Origin: CALZJC01 sp041574955
GTDB lineage: Bacteria; Acidobacteriota; Thermoanaerobaculia; Multivoradales; JAHEKO01
NCBI GenBank assembly: GCA_041574955.1
Contig: JBFGNS010000002.1
Span: 1 to 64,000, forward strand
Direction: 5' to 3'
Length of the DNA stretch: 64,000 nt
The translations under genes were made by a program, and so were the position numbers. Every line of letters starts with the position of its first letter. Position 1 is the stretch's first letter. The notes below the pieces were generated by a model. That model had not been told where the DNA came from. It worked only from the letters and a program-made list of their open reading frames with translations, and searched no databases. This document shows positions 43,320 to 52,365 of the stretch, one piece after another.

Positions 43320-45497
43320 TCAGCCGCGGCGATCGAGCCGGAAGTTCACCAGCCGCACTACGTACTCCATGAACGGCGCGGTGAAGAAGTCGCCGTGGCT
43401 CGGGATGATGCTCGCGTCGACCTGGACGACCATCGCCGCCGGCAGGTCCGGCGCCGGCGTGGCGGGCCCGGCACACTCCAGCTCCCGGCTCTCGGTCCGC
43501 CAGTCGTGCTCGCACAGGACCATCCGGTACCACGGCTCGCGGTCCCGGTACACCGTTGCCGCCCGGTAGTTGAAGAGCTCGCGGGCCGCTCGCGCCGCCG
43601 GCGGCACCCGCTCGACTCCCCGCGTGATCGTCTGGCCGCTGCGCCGGATGCTCTCGCGGTCGCCTTCGAGCGGAGCCAACCGCAGCCGGTGGGTGATGAA
43701 GCGATCGTAGTTGGGCGCGGTGGTGACGAACCGGCCGAAGTCCGTCGGGCCGCCGGCTTCGAACGAGAACGCGGCGCCGACCGGGTAGACGGTCTGCGTC
43801 ACCCGATCGGCGACCGACGCCAGCAGGACCAGCGGCGCGCTCGCGCCGGCAAGACCGCGCGACGCCTGGTGGAGGTCCTGGTACTGCTCGGCAGAGAACG
43901 CGGGGTTGATCAGCAGCACCAGGTCGCCGAGATACGGCGCCTGGCCCGGGCTCGCCCGGTCGGCCTCCAGCGCCCGCCGGGTAGCCCCGAAGATCGCGCG
44001 CGCTCCCATGCTGTGGCCGGCGACGATCAGCGCGCTCCTGTCGCTCGGGCGGCGCCTGCCGGCGGAGCTCTCGGCCGTCGCCTGCGCCAACCGCTCGAGC
44101 GTCCGCTGGAGATCGCCGCCGTCCCGACCCAGGCGGTCGGCCACCGCCAGCCGGTTCCAGAACGTCGTCACCGAGTTCGCCAGCTGCGAGCCGTACAGGC
44201 TGCCCCGCCACGCCAGATAGACGCCGACGACCGCGCGCTGGCGGCTGGCCACGCCGCCCTTGGACTGTGCCTCCATCACGGCGGTGGCTTCCACCAGCTC
44301 CCGGAACCTGGCGATGTTGTCGTCTCCCGGCTGGCCCGAGTGCTGCCAGCCGTGCATCAGCACCGACACCAGCGCGCCGCTGCCGGCCGCCGTGCCCTCG
44401 ACCAGCCCGACCAGCTCGTCGACCTGCCGGCGATCGAGCAGCCGGCCGTCGTCGCCGAACTCCACGAACGCCAGCCGGTAGCCGCAGCTCGCCGGAGCCG
44501 CTTCACCGCACGGGTAGCGGGCGATGGGCTGCCCGAGCGTGACCCCGCGGGGCCGCTCGTCGAGCCGCCTGCCACCCAGCTCGACCTCGGTCAGATCCAG
44601 CCTCCAGCGCAGCCCGTCCCGCCCTCCTCCGCCGCCGCAGGCCGCCGCTGGGACCACGATCTCGTCGAGCAGCCGTCGGGTCTCCTCGCCGAAGCCGGCG
44701 AGCTGGTCGCGCGGCATGCCGACGCTGAGCTCGAACGAGGAGTCCGCCGCCCTTCCTCTCTTCACGACGCACGCCGAGAGCGGCTGCCCGCCCTCGGCAC
44801 CCGCCTCGAGGTCGATCCTCGTGTCCGCCTCTGCGAGCACCGAGGCGACCTCCAGGATCGACCGCGCCAACCGCTGCGAGTCGCCGTCCGCCGCCGGCGG
44901 TAGCCGCGCGCCTCGCTCCGCACCGCCGACCAGCGCGGCGCCGCCCACCGTCAGCTCGGCGCGCAGCGACCCCATCGGCGGCAGCCCCTCCGGCGCCGCG
45001 CAGCCAGGCAGCGGCGCGAGATCGGCGCGGAGCCGGAGGTGCTCACCACCGGCCAGCTCGGCGCGCACCGCCGTCAAGCTCACCCGGCAGTCGCCGCCAA
45101 CCTCGACATCGGCCAGCTCGAGACGCGCATCGCGCAGCGCGAGCGACGGCAGCCCGAGGGCGAGATCCAGGCAGACGTCGGAGGCCTGGCCGCCCCCCGT
45201 CGAGGTCGCCAGCCGCTCGGCCTCGAACCGCACGCCCGGCCATACCGTCGGGGATCCGTCGCAGCTGCGCCGCACGAAGCGGGAGGTGACGGTCGCGTCG
45301 TGCACCTCGAGCCGGTGCTCGCCGCGGGCCACCCGCAGCTCGCCGATCCGCAAAGCGCCCGGCAGCCACGAGCGCCGCGCATCGGTCACCGTTCCCAGCT
45401 CGCGCAGCCCCGACCGGATCCTGGCGTCGACCACCAGCTGCGCGCCCAGCACGATCAGCGCCGTCAGGCCAGCGCCCCACCAAACGAGTCGACTCAA
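43320..45497 (-). CDS. Membrane-anchored alpha/beta hydrolase with large N-terminal beta-rich domain (TTG start)
   Basis: The 725-residue protein has a TM anchor at residues 5-23. Residues about 30-330 form a Cys-containing, beta-rich region with no recognised family (RSWLPGALRIGELRVARGEH; repeated ELADV- and RAEL-type strands). From about 340 there is an alpha/beta hydrolase: VSVLMHGWQHSGQ is the oxyanion strand, VAGHSMGARAIF the nucleophile elbow, and HGDFFTAPF near the C-terminus a possible catalytic His. The start is TTG at 45497 (no in-frame ATG or GTG fits the anchor), with GGGAGGAG upstream. It may act on lipids or esters at the membrane; the substrate is unknown. Confidence 0.75.
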   Translation of the reverse strand: MSRLVWWGAGLTALIVLGAQLVVDARIRSGLRELGTVTDARRSWLPGALRIGELRVARGEHRLEVHDATVTSRFVRRSCDGSPTVWPGVRFEAERLATSTGGGQASDVCLDLALGLPSLALRDARLELADVEVGGDCRVSLTAVRAELAGGEHLRLRADLAPLPGCAAPEGLPPMGSLRAELTVGGAALVGGAERGARLPPAADGDSQRLARSILEVASVLAEADTRIDLEAGAEGGQPLSACVVKRGRAADSSFELSVGMPRDQLAGFGEETRRLLDEIVVPAAACGGGGGRDGLRWRLDLTEVELGGRRLDERPRGVTLGQPIARYPCGEAAPASCGYRLAFVEFGDDGRLLDRRQVDELVGLVEGTAAGSGALVSVLMHGWQHSGQPGDDNIARFRELVEATAVMEAQSKGGVASRQRAVVGVYLAWRGSLYGSQLANSVTTFWNRLAVADRLGRDGGDLQRTLERLAQATAESSAGRRRPSDRSALIVAGHSMGARAIFGATRRALEADRASPGQAPYLGDLVLLINPAFSAEQYQDLHQASRGLAGASAPLVLLASVADRVTQTVYPVGAAFSFEAGGPTDFGRFVTTAPNYDRFITHRLRLAPLEGDRESIRRSGQTITRGVERVPPAARAARELFNYRAATVYRDREPWYRMVLCEHDWRTESRELECAGPATPAPDLPAAMVVQVDASIIPSHGDFFTAPFMEYVVRLVNFRLDRRG

Positions 45498-45524
45498 CGC
45501 CGCTCCTCCCGCCGCGTGGAGATC

Positions 45525-45719
45525 CTACTCCAGTCGGCCGTCCGGTGCCGGTCGGCCCGCGAGGTCCTTCGCCATCACGCAGCCGGTCGCCAGCAGCTGG
45601 AACAGCAGGGCCAGGCTCCCCAGCGAAGCGATCCGGGAGCTCAACTCGAGCGCCTCACGCAGCGCCTGGTCGCGGGCCGATGCGGCGGCGCGCAGGGCGT
45701 CTCCCGACCGGGCCCCCAA
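45525..45719 (-). pseudogene. Duplicated 3' fragment of the 236-aa membrane protein gene
   Basis: This reading frame encodes a peptide of at most 64 residues whose core (ARSGDALRAAASARD, then ALELSSRIASLGSLALLFQL) is nearly identical to the last 53 residues of the protein at 46345-47055. The upstream coding region and start are missing, and the C-terminus is altered (AKDLAGRPAPDGRLE). Ten mismatches in 159 bp include several synonymous ones, so the copy diverged some time after duplication. It could still be translated from an internal GTG, but is more probably a relic. Confidence 0.75.
45556..45714. repeat. 159-bp direct repeat, copy 1
   Basis: Same length and orientation as copy 2 at 46349-46507, with about 10 mismatches (roughly 94 percent identity by eye). 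The two copies flank the GNAT gene. Copy 1 lies inside the gene fragment. Confidence 0.85.
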
Positions 45720-45865
45720 GCAGGTGCCACCCGAGTATCTCGGCGTTGCCGCGCGGCGGCTGCGCCGACTCCCGAGTCATGCCAATGTGGGGCCCCCGCA
45801 CCGCCCGGCACGGAGTAGGGGCCCTTGTGTAGGATCTCGAGCCGCACCCGCGGTGTGGCTGGCAC

Positions 45866-46324
45866 ATGCGGATTCTCAGAGACGATCTGAACGACGGCCG
45901 GGTTGCCGAGCTGCTGCGGCAGCATCTCGAGGAGATGCGCCGCATCACGCCGCCGGAGAGCGTCCACGCGCTCGACCTCGAAGCGCTGCGCTCCCCCGAC
46001 ATCACCTTCTGGTCCGCCTGGGAGGGCGACGAGCTGGTCGGCTGCGGGGCGCTCAAGGAGCTGGACGCGAGGACCGGTGAGATCAAGTCGATGCGCACCG
46101 TCGAGGCGCATCGGCGGCGCGGAATCGCCTCCAGGATCCTCGAGCACCTGATCCAGGAGGCCAAGCGTCGCGGCTACCAGCGGCTGCACCTCGAGACCGC
46201 CGCCCTGCCCGAGTTCGCTCCGGCGCGCGCCCTCTACCGCCAGCACGGCTTCCGCGAGCGGGGACCGTTCGGCGACTACCGGGACGACCCGAACACCGTC
46301 TTCCTGACGAGGAGGATCCGGTAG
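45866..46324 (+). CDS. GNAT-family N-acetyltransferase
   Basis: The 152-residue protein matches the PhnO/YsnE-like group: MRILRDDLNDGRVAELLRQH, the strand FWSAWEGDELVGCGALKELD, acetyl-CoA-binding loop region EIKSMRTVEAHRRRGIASRI (Q/RxxGxG/A site as RRRGIA), the strand LHLETAA and YRQHGF at the C-terminus. Such enzymes acetylate small amines, amino acids or antibiotics. There is no Shine-Dalgarno before the ATG at 45866. The gene lies between two 159-bp direct repeats and is convergent with the following gene, so its position looks like a later insertion or rearrangement. Confidence 0.9.
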   Translation: MRILRDDLNDGRVAELLRQHLEEMRRITPPESVHALDLEALRSPDITFWSAWEGDELVGCGALKELDARTGEIKSMRTVEAHRRRGIASRILEHLIQEAKRRGYQRLHLETAALPEFAPARALYRQHGFRERGPFGDYRDDPNTVFLTRRIR

Positions 46325-46344
46325 TCCCTGCCCCCCGGCCAAGG

Positions 46345-47055
46345 TCAGCCCGCGACGTCCTTCGCCATCACGCAGCCGGTCGCCAGCAGCTGGAACAGCA
46401 GCGCCAGGCTCCCCAGCGAGGCGATCCGGGAGCTCAGCTCGAGCGCCTCACGCAGCGCTCTGTCGCGCGCCGAAGCAGCGGCGCGCAGGGCGTCTCCCGA
46501 CCGGGCCACGACCTCCCGGTCGATCCGCTCGAGCTGTGCGAGGTCCCTCGCCTCAGGCGTGTCCGGGACGGCGGCGGCGCCCCCGAGCAACAGCTCGGCG
46601 AGCTTCAGCGCGGCCCTGCCCGCCTCGGTCCGCGGCTCGGGGTCGTCCCGCGGCTCGGCGTCCTCGCCCTTCTCACCGCCCGCGCCCGGCAGCCGGGCGG
46701 CGTGGCCGGCGAGAGACCCCTCGCACGCCGCCAGCGCGGTGGCGAACTCTTCCGCCGCCCGGGCGAACGAGTCGGCGGACGTTCCGGCCAGCAGCCTCCT
46801 GAAGTTGAGGTTCCTGCCGCGGCCCGGGGAGCGGAGGTGGCCGAGCTCCGCATCGTAGGCGGCCAGCGCGTTGCGCTTGGCCTCCTCGTAGCGAAACGCC
46901 TCCTCTCGCAGCGGGGAGCAGGTCTCGGTGATCCCGCTGGCGGCTCGCGACAGGTCGTCGCGGCGCTCGGTGTACCGGGTGTTGGCCACCCACGAGATGC
47001 CCATGGCGACCAGGGACAGCACCGCGGCCGCGCCGATGCAGAGCCTCTTGAACAC
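46345..47055 (-). CDS. Hypothetical membrane protein with N- and C-terminal TM helices
   Basis: The 236-residue protein has one TM helix at residues 4-24 (KRLCIGAAAVLSLVAMGISW) and a second near 208-228 (SLGSLALLFQLLATGCVMAK), with a helical, mostly polar, probably coiled middle (ERRDDLSRAASGITETCSPL; EEFATALAACEG). This fits a periplasmic or cytoplasmic helical bundle held at both ends. I know no family. The GTG at 47055 is preceded by AGGAGG. Its 3' 159 bp are duplicated to the left of the GNAT gene. It is divergent from the 529-residue protein gene, 344 bp away. Confidence 0.8.
   Translation of the reverse strand: MFKRLCIGAAAVLSLVAMGISWVANTRYTERRDDLSRAASGITETCSPLREEAFRYEEAKRNALAAYDAELGHLRSPGRGRNLNFRRLLAGTSADSFARAAEEFATALAACEGSLAGHAARLPGAGGEKGEDAEPRDDPEPRTEAGRAALKLAELLLGGAAAVPDTPEARDLAQLERIDREVVARSGDALRAAASARDRALREALELSSRIASLGSLALLFQLLATGCVMAKDVAG
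46349..46507. repeat. 159-bp direct repeat, copy 2
   Basis: Second copy, within the intact gene; it encodes residues about 182-235 of the 236-aa protein. See copy 1 at 45556-45714. Confidence 0.85.
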
Positions 47056-47399
47056 AGTTCGACCTCCTTGGAAGGACCGATCTTGGCACAACGCGACAGT
47101 CGGAGCGTCCACCACGGAGGGCGCACGCCGGGGCCGCCAGCACCCCGCGCCGGGGGTCGTCCACGCGAGGGCTCGGCGCCCTGGTCGGCCACGGCGAGCC
47201 CTTCGGCAGGCGTGACGCCGCAACTCAGGCATCGCGCCCCCCGGAATCGGGTACCCGACCGATAGGCGGCCCGCTTCGCCGCCGCTACCCTTGCGCTCGA
47301 CGGACCGGAACGCGCCGCCTCGTTGCGCCGCGCCCCGGCCCGGAGCGGAAGCCGACGGCCGCCGCCCCGGGGGGCACGGACGGCGAGCGGTACAACTCG
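47056..47399. other. 344-bp divergent intergenic region
   Basis: Apart from the AGGAGG of the minus-strand gene (about 47062-47067 on the plus strand as CCTCC) I see no gene. Overlapping short frames here are low-complexity Arg/Pro-rich sequences typical of non-coding GC-rich DNA. TACAAC at 47391-47396 is too close to the ATG at 47400 to be its -10. Confidence 0.5.
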
Positions 47400-48989
47400 A
47401 TGCCACGCTCAGGACGCCAGCGACGACCCCGCACCCGTTCGGAGAAGCCGCAGGGTGCGCCGTCGGCGCGCGCCTTCGCCGCCCCCGACGCCGCCGGTGC
47501 AGTGGCGCCGCCAGGAGGCCCCGCCGGGGCCCGGAGGAACGCTCCCGCGCCGGAGCGACTGCCGGCGGCAGTCGACCCGAAGACCCCGCGTCTCCCACCG
47601 CTCGGCTGGCAGGCCCCGCTCGCCAAGGAACCGGCATCGCCGCAGCGCGCAGCGGCGCGGCAGAGCCCCGCGCCCGCGCTGCCGGCGCCGCCGGCCCCGA
47701 TCGCGCAGCGCGTCAAGGACGAGGGCAAGCGGGCGGAGACCGACGTCCGGATGGACGAGCTCGTCGCCGAGACCTCCGAGATCCTGAAATTCCTGCAGCA
47801 GCGGGGCGAGGAGTGGGCGACGGTCTACGCCCTCAAGGGCAAGGAGAAGGCCGAGGAGCAGGCCAAGGACTGGATGTCAGGCAAGGACACCGACTACGTC
47901 GCCAAGATCCGGCGCAAGGTGCTCAAGACCTACTGGGACTCGCTATCCACCGAGGAGAAGCTGCAGATGGTCGGCGAGGCGGCCGACCTGGCGCTGGCAG
48001 GGGCGAGACAGGTCCTCGAGGCGCTGCCCGCCCTGAGCTCGGGGGGTTCGGGCAGGCGGGAAAAGACCTCGGACAAGCCCAAGCGAGATCAGCCGAGCAG
48101 GTCGGGAGGCCTCGGTCTGCCGAGCCCACCGAGCGCCTCGTGGCTCAACCAGCTCACTCTCGAGGACATGCAGACCCTGTACAAGGCCTACCAGAAGAAA
48201 AGAGAGGTCTCGGCCAAGATCGAGGAGATCCAGGCGAAGGTGGTGGAAGAGGCCGGCAAGCTGGGGGAGTCGGTCGGCAAGACCGTCGGCTCGATGCGCG
48301 ACGAGGCCGACTTCGTCAAGCGCTGCAACGAGCGCAAGCAGGAGTTCATGGTGGCGAGGAAGCGCTACCAGCTCCTCAAGAGCGCGATCGAGGCCAACGA
48401 GGACGAGAGCCGCTACAGCGACGAGCTGGAGGCGTTGCGTCAAGCGTTGGCGCAGCCGCTCAACGCTCCCGCCATGGTCTATCACGTGGATCTCAACGAG
48501 GAGGGTCGGTTCAAGTTCCGCGAGTGGTGCGCCATCGCCAGGGACAACCTCGCACCGGCCCGCTTCAAGCGGAAGGCGGTCGGAATGGTCGAGCGCGGGG
48601 TCACGCTGGTGACGACGCTGGGAGGCCTGCTCGGCCCCTCACAGCAGGAACAGCAGGAGCGGCTCGACCGAGCCAGGAACGAGCTGGTCGTGGTGGTGAC
48701 CGGGGTGGTGCGGAAGGACTGGAGCAGCCTCGCCAAGGGACTGTTCGTTTCGACGCCCGCGGGCGTCAAGAAGGTCAAGACCAAGATCACCGCCAAGGGG
48801 CTGTCGGACGAGGACAAGCTCCAGCAGGCCCAGCTGGCAGCGGCCGAAGCGGCCGCCAAGGAGAGCAAGAACCGCGCTCCGGTGACGCAGATCTTCTACG
48901 ACGCTCTGGCCGGTTTGAAGCTCGACGACCCGGCCAGCCTGGCGCGCTCCAAGTCGATCCTCCAGGAGCTCGAGGGGGAGCTGGGCTGA
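47400..48989 (+). CDS. Large hypothetical protein with disordered Pro/Ala-rich N-terminus and helical C-terminal part
   Basis: The 529-residue protein has a basic, Pro/Ala-rich N-terminus of about 100 residues (low complexity), then long amphipathic helices (EGKRAETDVRMDELVAETSE; YKAYQKKREVSAKIEEIQAK) rich in Lys and Glu. No signal peptide or TM helix is apparent, except a short moderately hydrophobic VTLVTTLGGLLG around 405. I do not recognise any domain. Codon usage is normal for the window but Lys is more frequent than in neighbours. Divergent from the membrane protein gene, with which it may share regulation. A Pro-rich head with a coiled-coil body is also seen in secreted effectors, but nothing specific supports that. 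Confidence 0.72.
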   Translation: MPRSGRQRRPRTRSEKPQGAPSARAFAAPDAAGAVAPPGGPAGARRNAPAPERLPAAVDPKTPRLPPLGWQAPLAKEPASPQRAAARQSPAPALPAPPAPIAQRVKDEGKRAETDVRMDELVAETSEILKFLQQRGEEWATVYALKGKEKAEEQAKDWMSGKDTDYVAKIRRKVLKTYWDSLSTEEKLQMVGEAADLALAGARQVLEALPALSSGGSGRREKTSDKPKRDQPSRSGGLGLPSPPSASWLNQLTLEDMQTLYKAYQKKREVSAKIEEIQAKVVEEAGKLGESVGKTVGSMRDEADFVKRCNERKQEFMVARKRYQLLKSAIEANEDESRYSDELEALRQALAQPLNAPAMVYHVDLNEEGRFKFREWCAIARDNLAPARFKRKAVGMVERGVTLVTTLGGLLGPSQQEQQERLDRARNELVVVVTGVVRKDWSSLAKGLFVSTPAGVKKVKTKITAKGLSDEDKLQQAQLAAAEAAAKESKNRAPVTQIFYDALAGLKLDDPASLARSKSILQELEGELG

Positions 48990-49014
48990 CGGCCGGGTCG
49001 GGAGCTCCCGACGC

Positions 49015-51138
49015 CTACGCCCTCGCACCCCGTACCGCGCCGCGCCGCGGATAGAAGCTGCCTCCCCTCCCGGCCACCTCACGCAAGCGCGCCGGCGGCT
49101 CGAAGACCGCCCCGTGCCGCCCGGCCAGCCGCTCCAGGCTGTCGACCGCCGTCGCGGCGCCCAGCGCATCGAGATGGCGGAACGGCCCGCCGGTGAACGG
49201 CGGGTAGCCGAGGCCGAGGACCGCACCGACGTCGCCGTCGCGCGGCGCCTCCAGGATGCCCTCCTCGAGGCAGCGCACAGCCTCGGCGGTCATGGCGAGC
49301 TGGAGCCGCTCGCCGGCGGCGGCGCGGTCGAGCGGCCGCGCGGCGCGCTCGGCGGCCAGCAGCGCGCGGACGCCCGGGTCGGGGCGTTTCTTCTTGCCCG
49401 AGTAGTCGTAGAAGCCGCGCCCGGCCTTCCTGCCCAGCCGGCCCTCCTCCACCAGCCGCCCGAGCCCCTCGGGGCCCGGCATGCGGTCGGGGAAGGCGGC
49501 GGCCATGGTGCGCGAAGCGTGGGCGGCGACGTCGATGCCGACCTCGTCGAGCAGCTCGAGCGGCCCCACCGGGAAGCCGGCGGCGCGGGCGGCGGCGTCG
49601 ACCTCGGCCACCTCGGCGCCCTCCAGCAGCAACGCGGCGCCCTGCGCCAGATACGGCGACAGGATGCGCGAGGTGTAGAAGCCGGGGCCGTCGTGGACCA
49701 CGATCGGAGTCTTGCCGAGCCGGGTGGCGAGCGCCAGAGCGAAGCCGACGGCCTCGTCCGAGCTCCCCGGGTGGCGGATGATCTCGACCAGCGGCATGCG
49801 GTGGACGGGCGAGAAGAAGTGGACGCCGACGAACCGCTCGGGGCGCGCCAGGCCCTCGGCCAGCCGGGTGATCGGGAGGGTGGAGGTGTTCGAACCGAGC
49901 ACCGCGCCCTCGCCCAGCCGGCCCTCCACTTCGGCCAGCAGCGGCCGCTTGACCGCCTCGTCCTCGACCACCGCCTCGACCACCAGGTCGGCGGCCTCGA
50001 AGCCGTCGAGCGAGGTGCCGCCGGCGATCCGCGCGATCGCCTCGCGCGCCGCCTCGGGGCCGAGCTTGCCGCGCCGCTCGAGCGAGGCGAACCGGTGGCG
50101 GCAGAAGCCCAGCCCCCGCTCGAGGGCCTCCGGGCTCGCATCCATCATCACCACCCGCAGGCCGGCGCGGGCGGCGGCGGCGGCCACCCCGGAGCCCATG
50201 AAGCCGGCACCCAGGACGCCGACCGTGCCCACCGCCTGGCGCCACTCGTTGTCGTTGCCGGCCAGCTCGCGGGTGGCCAGGAACAGCTCGATCAGCCGCC
50301 GCGACACGTCCGACACCAGCAGCTCGCCCAGCCCGCGGGCCTCGGCGGCGAGCGCCGCCCGCCGGCCGCGCGCGTAGCCGGTCTCGACGGCTTCGAGCGC
50401 GCGCAGCGGCGCCGGGTAGCGGCCGCGCGTCCGCGCCACGACCCGCTTGCGGGCAGCGCCGAAAAACAGCTTGCGGCCGATCGGGTTGCCGCCGAGCAGC
50501 CGGTCGGCGAGCGCCATCGAGCTCCTGCGCCGGCCGCGCGCCAGCCACCGCTCGGCCTCGGCGCCCAGCTCGTCGGGCGCCACCACCGCGTCGAGGAGCC
50601 CGGCGGCCAGCGCCTGGCGGGCGTTCAACCGCCGGCCGGAGAGGATCATCTCGACGCCGCGCCTGAGCCCCACCGTGCGCGGCAGCCGCCAGGTGCCGCC
50701 GAGCGCCGGCAGCAGTCCGAGCTGGGTCTCGGGCAGCCCGAGCACGGTCGAGGGCGCGTCGGCGGCCACCCGCCAGTCACAGGCCAGCGCCAGCTCGAGC
50801 CCGCCGCCCAGCGCGGCGCCGCGGACGGCCGCCACCTTGGGGCAGTCGAGCTCGGCGAAGCGCTCGACCAGCTCCTGACCGCCCTCGATCAGCTGGCGCG
50901 CGGCGTCGGCGGTGTCGAGCCGCTGGAACTCCTCGAGGTCGGCGCCGGCCAGGAAGTTGTCCGGCTTGGCCGACCGCACCAGGATGCCGCGCGCGGGCGG
51001 CGCCGCCTCGGCCGCCTCGAGCAGCCGGGCGAACGCCGCCAGGGCGGGCGAGCCGAGGGTGTTGACCGGCCGCTCGGGGTCGTCGAGGGTGACGACGGTG
51101 GTTCCGTTCAGCTCTTCGATCTCGAGACCCAGCGCCAT
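49015..51138 (-). CDS. FadJ/FadB-like fatty acid oxidation multifunctional protein
   Basis: The 707-residue fusion has an enoyl-CoA hydratase domain (residues 1-190: FLAGADLEEF, GAALGGGLELALACD, Glu in ETQLGLLPALGGTWRLPR) and a 3-hydroxyacyl-CoA dehydrogenase domain from about 300 (VGVLGAGFMGSGVAAAAAR as NAD site, GVHFFSPVHRMPLVEII as catalytic His region, GFYTSRILSPYL). It carries out hydration and oxidation in beta-oxidation. It forms an operon with a CoA-transferase and thiolase upstream; its start overlaps the CoA-transferase 3' end by 31 bp. Confidence 0.95.
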   Translation of the reverse strand: MALGLEIEELNGTTVVTLDDPERPVNTLGSPALAAFARLLEAAEAAPPARGILVRSAKPDNFLAGADLEEFQRLDTADAARQLIEGGQELVERFAELDCPKVAAVRGAALGGGLELALACDWRVAADAPSTVLGLPETQLGLLPALGGTWRLPRTVGLRRGVEMILSGRRLNARQALAAGLLDAVVAPDELGAEAERWLARGRRRSSMALADRLLGGNPIGRKLFFGAARKRVVARTRGRYPAPLRALEAVETGYARGRRAALAAEARGLGELLVSDVSRRLIELFLATRELAGNDNEWRQAVGTVGVLGAGFMGSGVAAAAARAGLRVVMMDASPEALERGLGFCRHRFASLERRGKLGPEAAREAIARIAGGTSLDGFEAADLVVEAVVEDEAVKRPLLAEVEGRLGEGAVLGSNTSTLPITRLAEGLARPERFVGVHFFSPVHRMPLVEIIRHPGSSDEAVGFALALATRLGKTPIVVHDGPGFYTSRILSPYLAQGAALLLEGAEVAEVDAAARAAGFPVGPLELLDEVGIDVAAHASRTMAAAFPDRMPGPEGLGRLVEEGRLGRKAGRGFYDYSGKKKRPDPGVRALLAAERAARPLDRAAAGERLQLAMTAEAVRCLEEGILEAPRDGDVGAVLGLGYPPFTGGPFRHLDALGAATAVDSLERLAGRHGAVFEPPARLREVAGRGGSFYPRRGAVRGARA

Positions 51139-52310
51139 AGCGTTCCTTTCAGGGTGTGGCGGCGCCCGATGCCGGCGGCGCGGCGGTCGCGGCGGCCGAG
51201 CTCCGCCTCGGCGCCGCCCAGCTCGGCGAGCAGCCGCTCGGTGTCTTCCCCCAGCGCCGGCACGCGCTCCGCCGAGCGCGGACGGGAGCCGTCGACCAGC
51301 GCCGGGTGGGCCAAGCGCGGCAGACCGTCGGCGGCGGCGGCCACCAGCCGGCGCTCACGAGCTTGCGGATGCGCTCGCGCCTCGCCGGCGCTCAGCACCG
51401 GCTCGCCGGGCAGGTCGTGCTCGTCGAACAGCTCGCGCCATTCGGCGGCGGTGCGCCGGCCGATCACCGCAGCCACCCGCTGCCGGCTGTCGCGGTCCCG
51501 GCGGTACTGGCGGCCCACCAGATCCCGCCGGCCCACCAGCCGGCAGAACCGCTTCCAGAACCGCGGCTCGAGACAGGCGACGGCGAACCGCCGTCCGTCG
51601 CGCGTGCGGTAGAGGCCGTAGCACGGGTAGGCGCCGGTGAGCGGCAGCGGCTCGCCGTCGGCGCGCTCGCCGCCGGCCTCCTCCGCCCAGGCCGCCAGGT
51701 TGGCGTGGCCGGCGGCGTCGGCCAGCGCGGCATCGATCACCGCGCCGCGGCCGGTGGCGTGGCGCCGGTGGAGCGCCGCCAGGACCGCGGCGACGGCCGA
51801 CCAGCCGCCCACCAGGTCGGCCACCGGCACCGCCGGCATGGCGTCGACCGGTGCCAGCGAGCCGGCCAGCGCCTGGTAGCCCAGGTCGTGACCGGCGCGG
51901 CCGGCGTGCGGCCCGTCCTGCCCCCAGCCCGAGATCGAGCACACCACCAGCCGGGGATGGCGGCGCGCCAGCTCGGCCGGCGAGCTGCCGACCAGCCGCT
52001 CCAGCCCGCCCGGGCGGAGGCTCTCGACGAGCACGTCGGCGCGCGCCAGCAGCCGTTCGAGCACCCGCCGGGCACCCTCCCGCCGCAGGTCGAGGGCCAC
52101 CGACTCGACGCCGGCCAGCAGCATCGCAGCCAGCGCGCTGGTGCCGCCGCTGAGCGGCGGTGCCTGGCGCACCGGATCGCCCAGCTCGGGCTCCTCGATC
52201 TTGACCACCCTCGCCCCCAGGTCGCACAGGACGCGGGCGGCGTAGGGTCCCGGCAGGTGGCGGCTGAGGTCCACCACCAGGAGGCCGGCCAGGGGCTGTG
52301 CGCTCATCAC
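51108..52310 (-). CDS. CaiB/BaiF (class III) CoA-transferase
   Basis: The 400-residue protein has the family start LLVVDLSRHLPGPYAARVLC, then GARVVKIEEPELGDPVR, the RLVVCSISGWGQDGPHAGRA block and APVDAMPAVPVADLVGGWSA with the Asp that forms the acyl-anhydride intermediate. Members transfer CoA between carboxylates or racemise alpha-methylacyl-CoA. Its position between thiolase and FadJ-like genes suggests activation or isomerisation of a fatty or aromatic acyl substrate. Its end overlaps the FadJ-like gene by 31 bp in another frame. Confidence 0.92.
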   Translation of the reverse strand: MMSAQPLAGLLVVDLSRHLPGPYAARVLCDLGARVVKIEEPELGDPVRQAPPLSGGTSALAAMLLAGVESVALDLRREGARRVLERLLARADVLVESLRPGGLERLVGSSPAELARRHPRLVVCSISGWGQDGPHAGRAGHDLGYQALAGSLAPVDAMPAVPVADLVGGWSAVAAVLAALHRRHATGRGAVIDAALADAAGHANLAAWAEEAGGERADGEPLPLTGAYPCYGLYRTRDGRRFAVACLEPRFWKRFCRLVGRRDLVGRQYRRDRDSRQRVAAVIGRRTAAEWRELFDEHDLPGEPVLSAGEARAHPQARERRLVAAAADGLPRLAHPALVDGSRPRSAERVPALGEDTERLLAELGGAEAELGRRDRRAAGIGRRHTLKGTLWRWVSRSKS

Positions 52311-52365
52311 GGGACGCGCCGCGCCGGGCCGCGCCGGTGGATCGGGGCCCGGCGGATCCTGCTCG

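Larger units (their letters stand above)
45498..45865. other. Intergenic stretch holding a duplicated gene fragment
   Basis: These 368 bp between the hydrolase and GNAT genes contain the duplicated 3' fragment (45525-45719) of the downstream 236-residue protein gene. The remaining 146 bp before the GNAT ATG show no ORF or convincing promoter; TAGGAT at 45830-45835 is the only -10-like hexamer. Confidence 0.6.

Noticed and set aside
47400..48989. Contractile-injection-system effector or core protein
   Set aside because: The Pro-rich head recalls such proteins, but no sheath, tube, baseplate or AAA+ genes are in the window.
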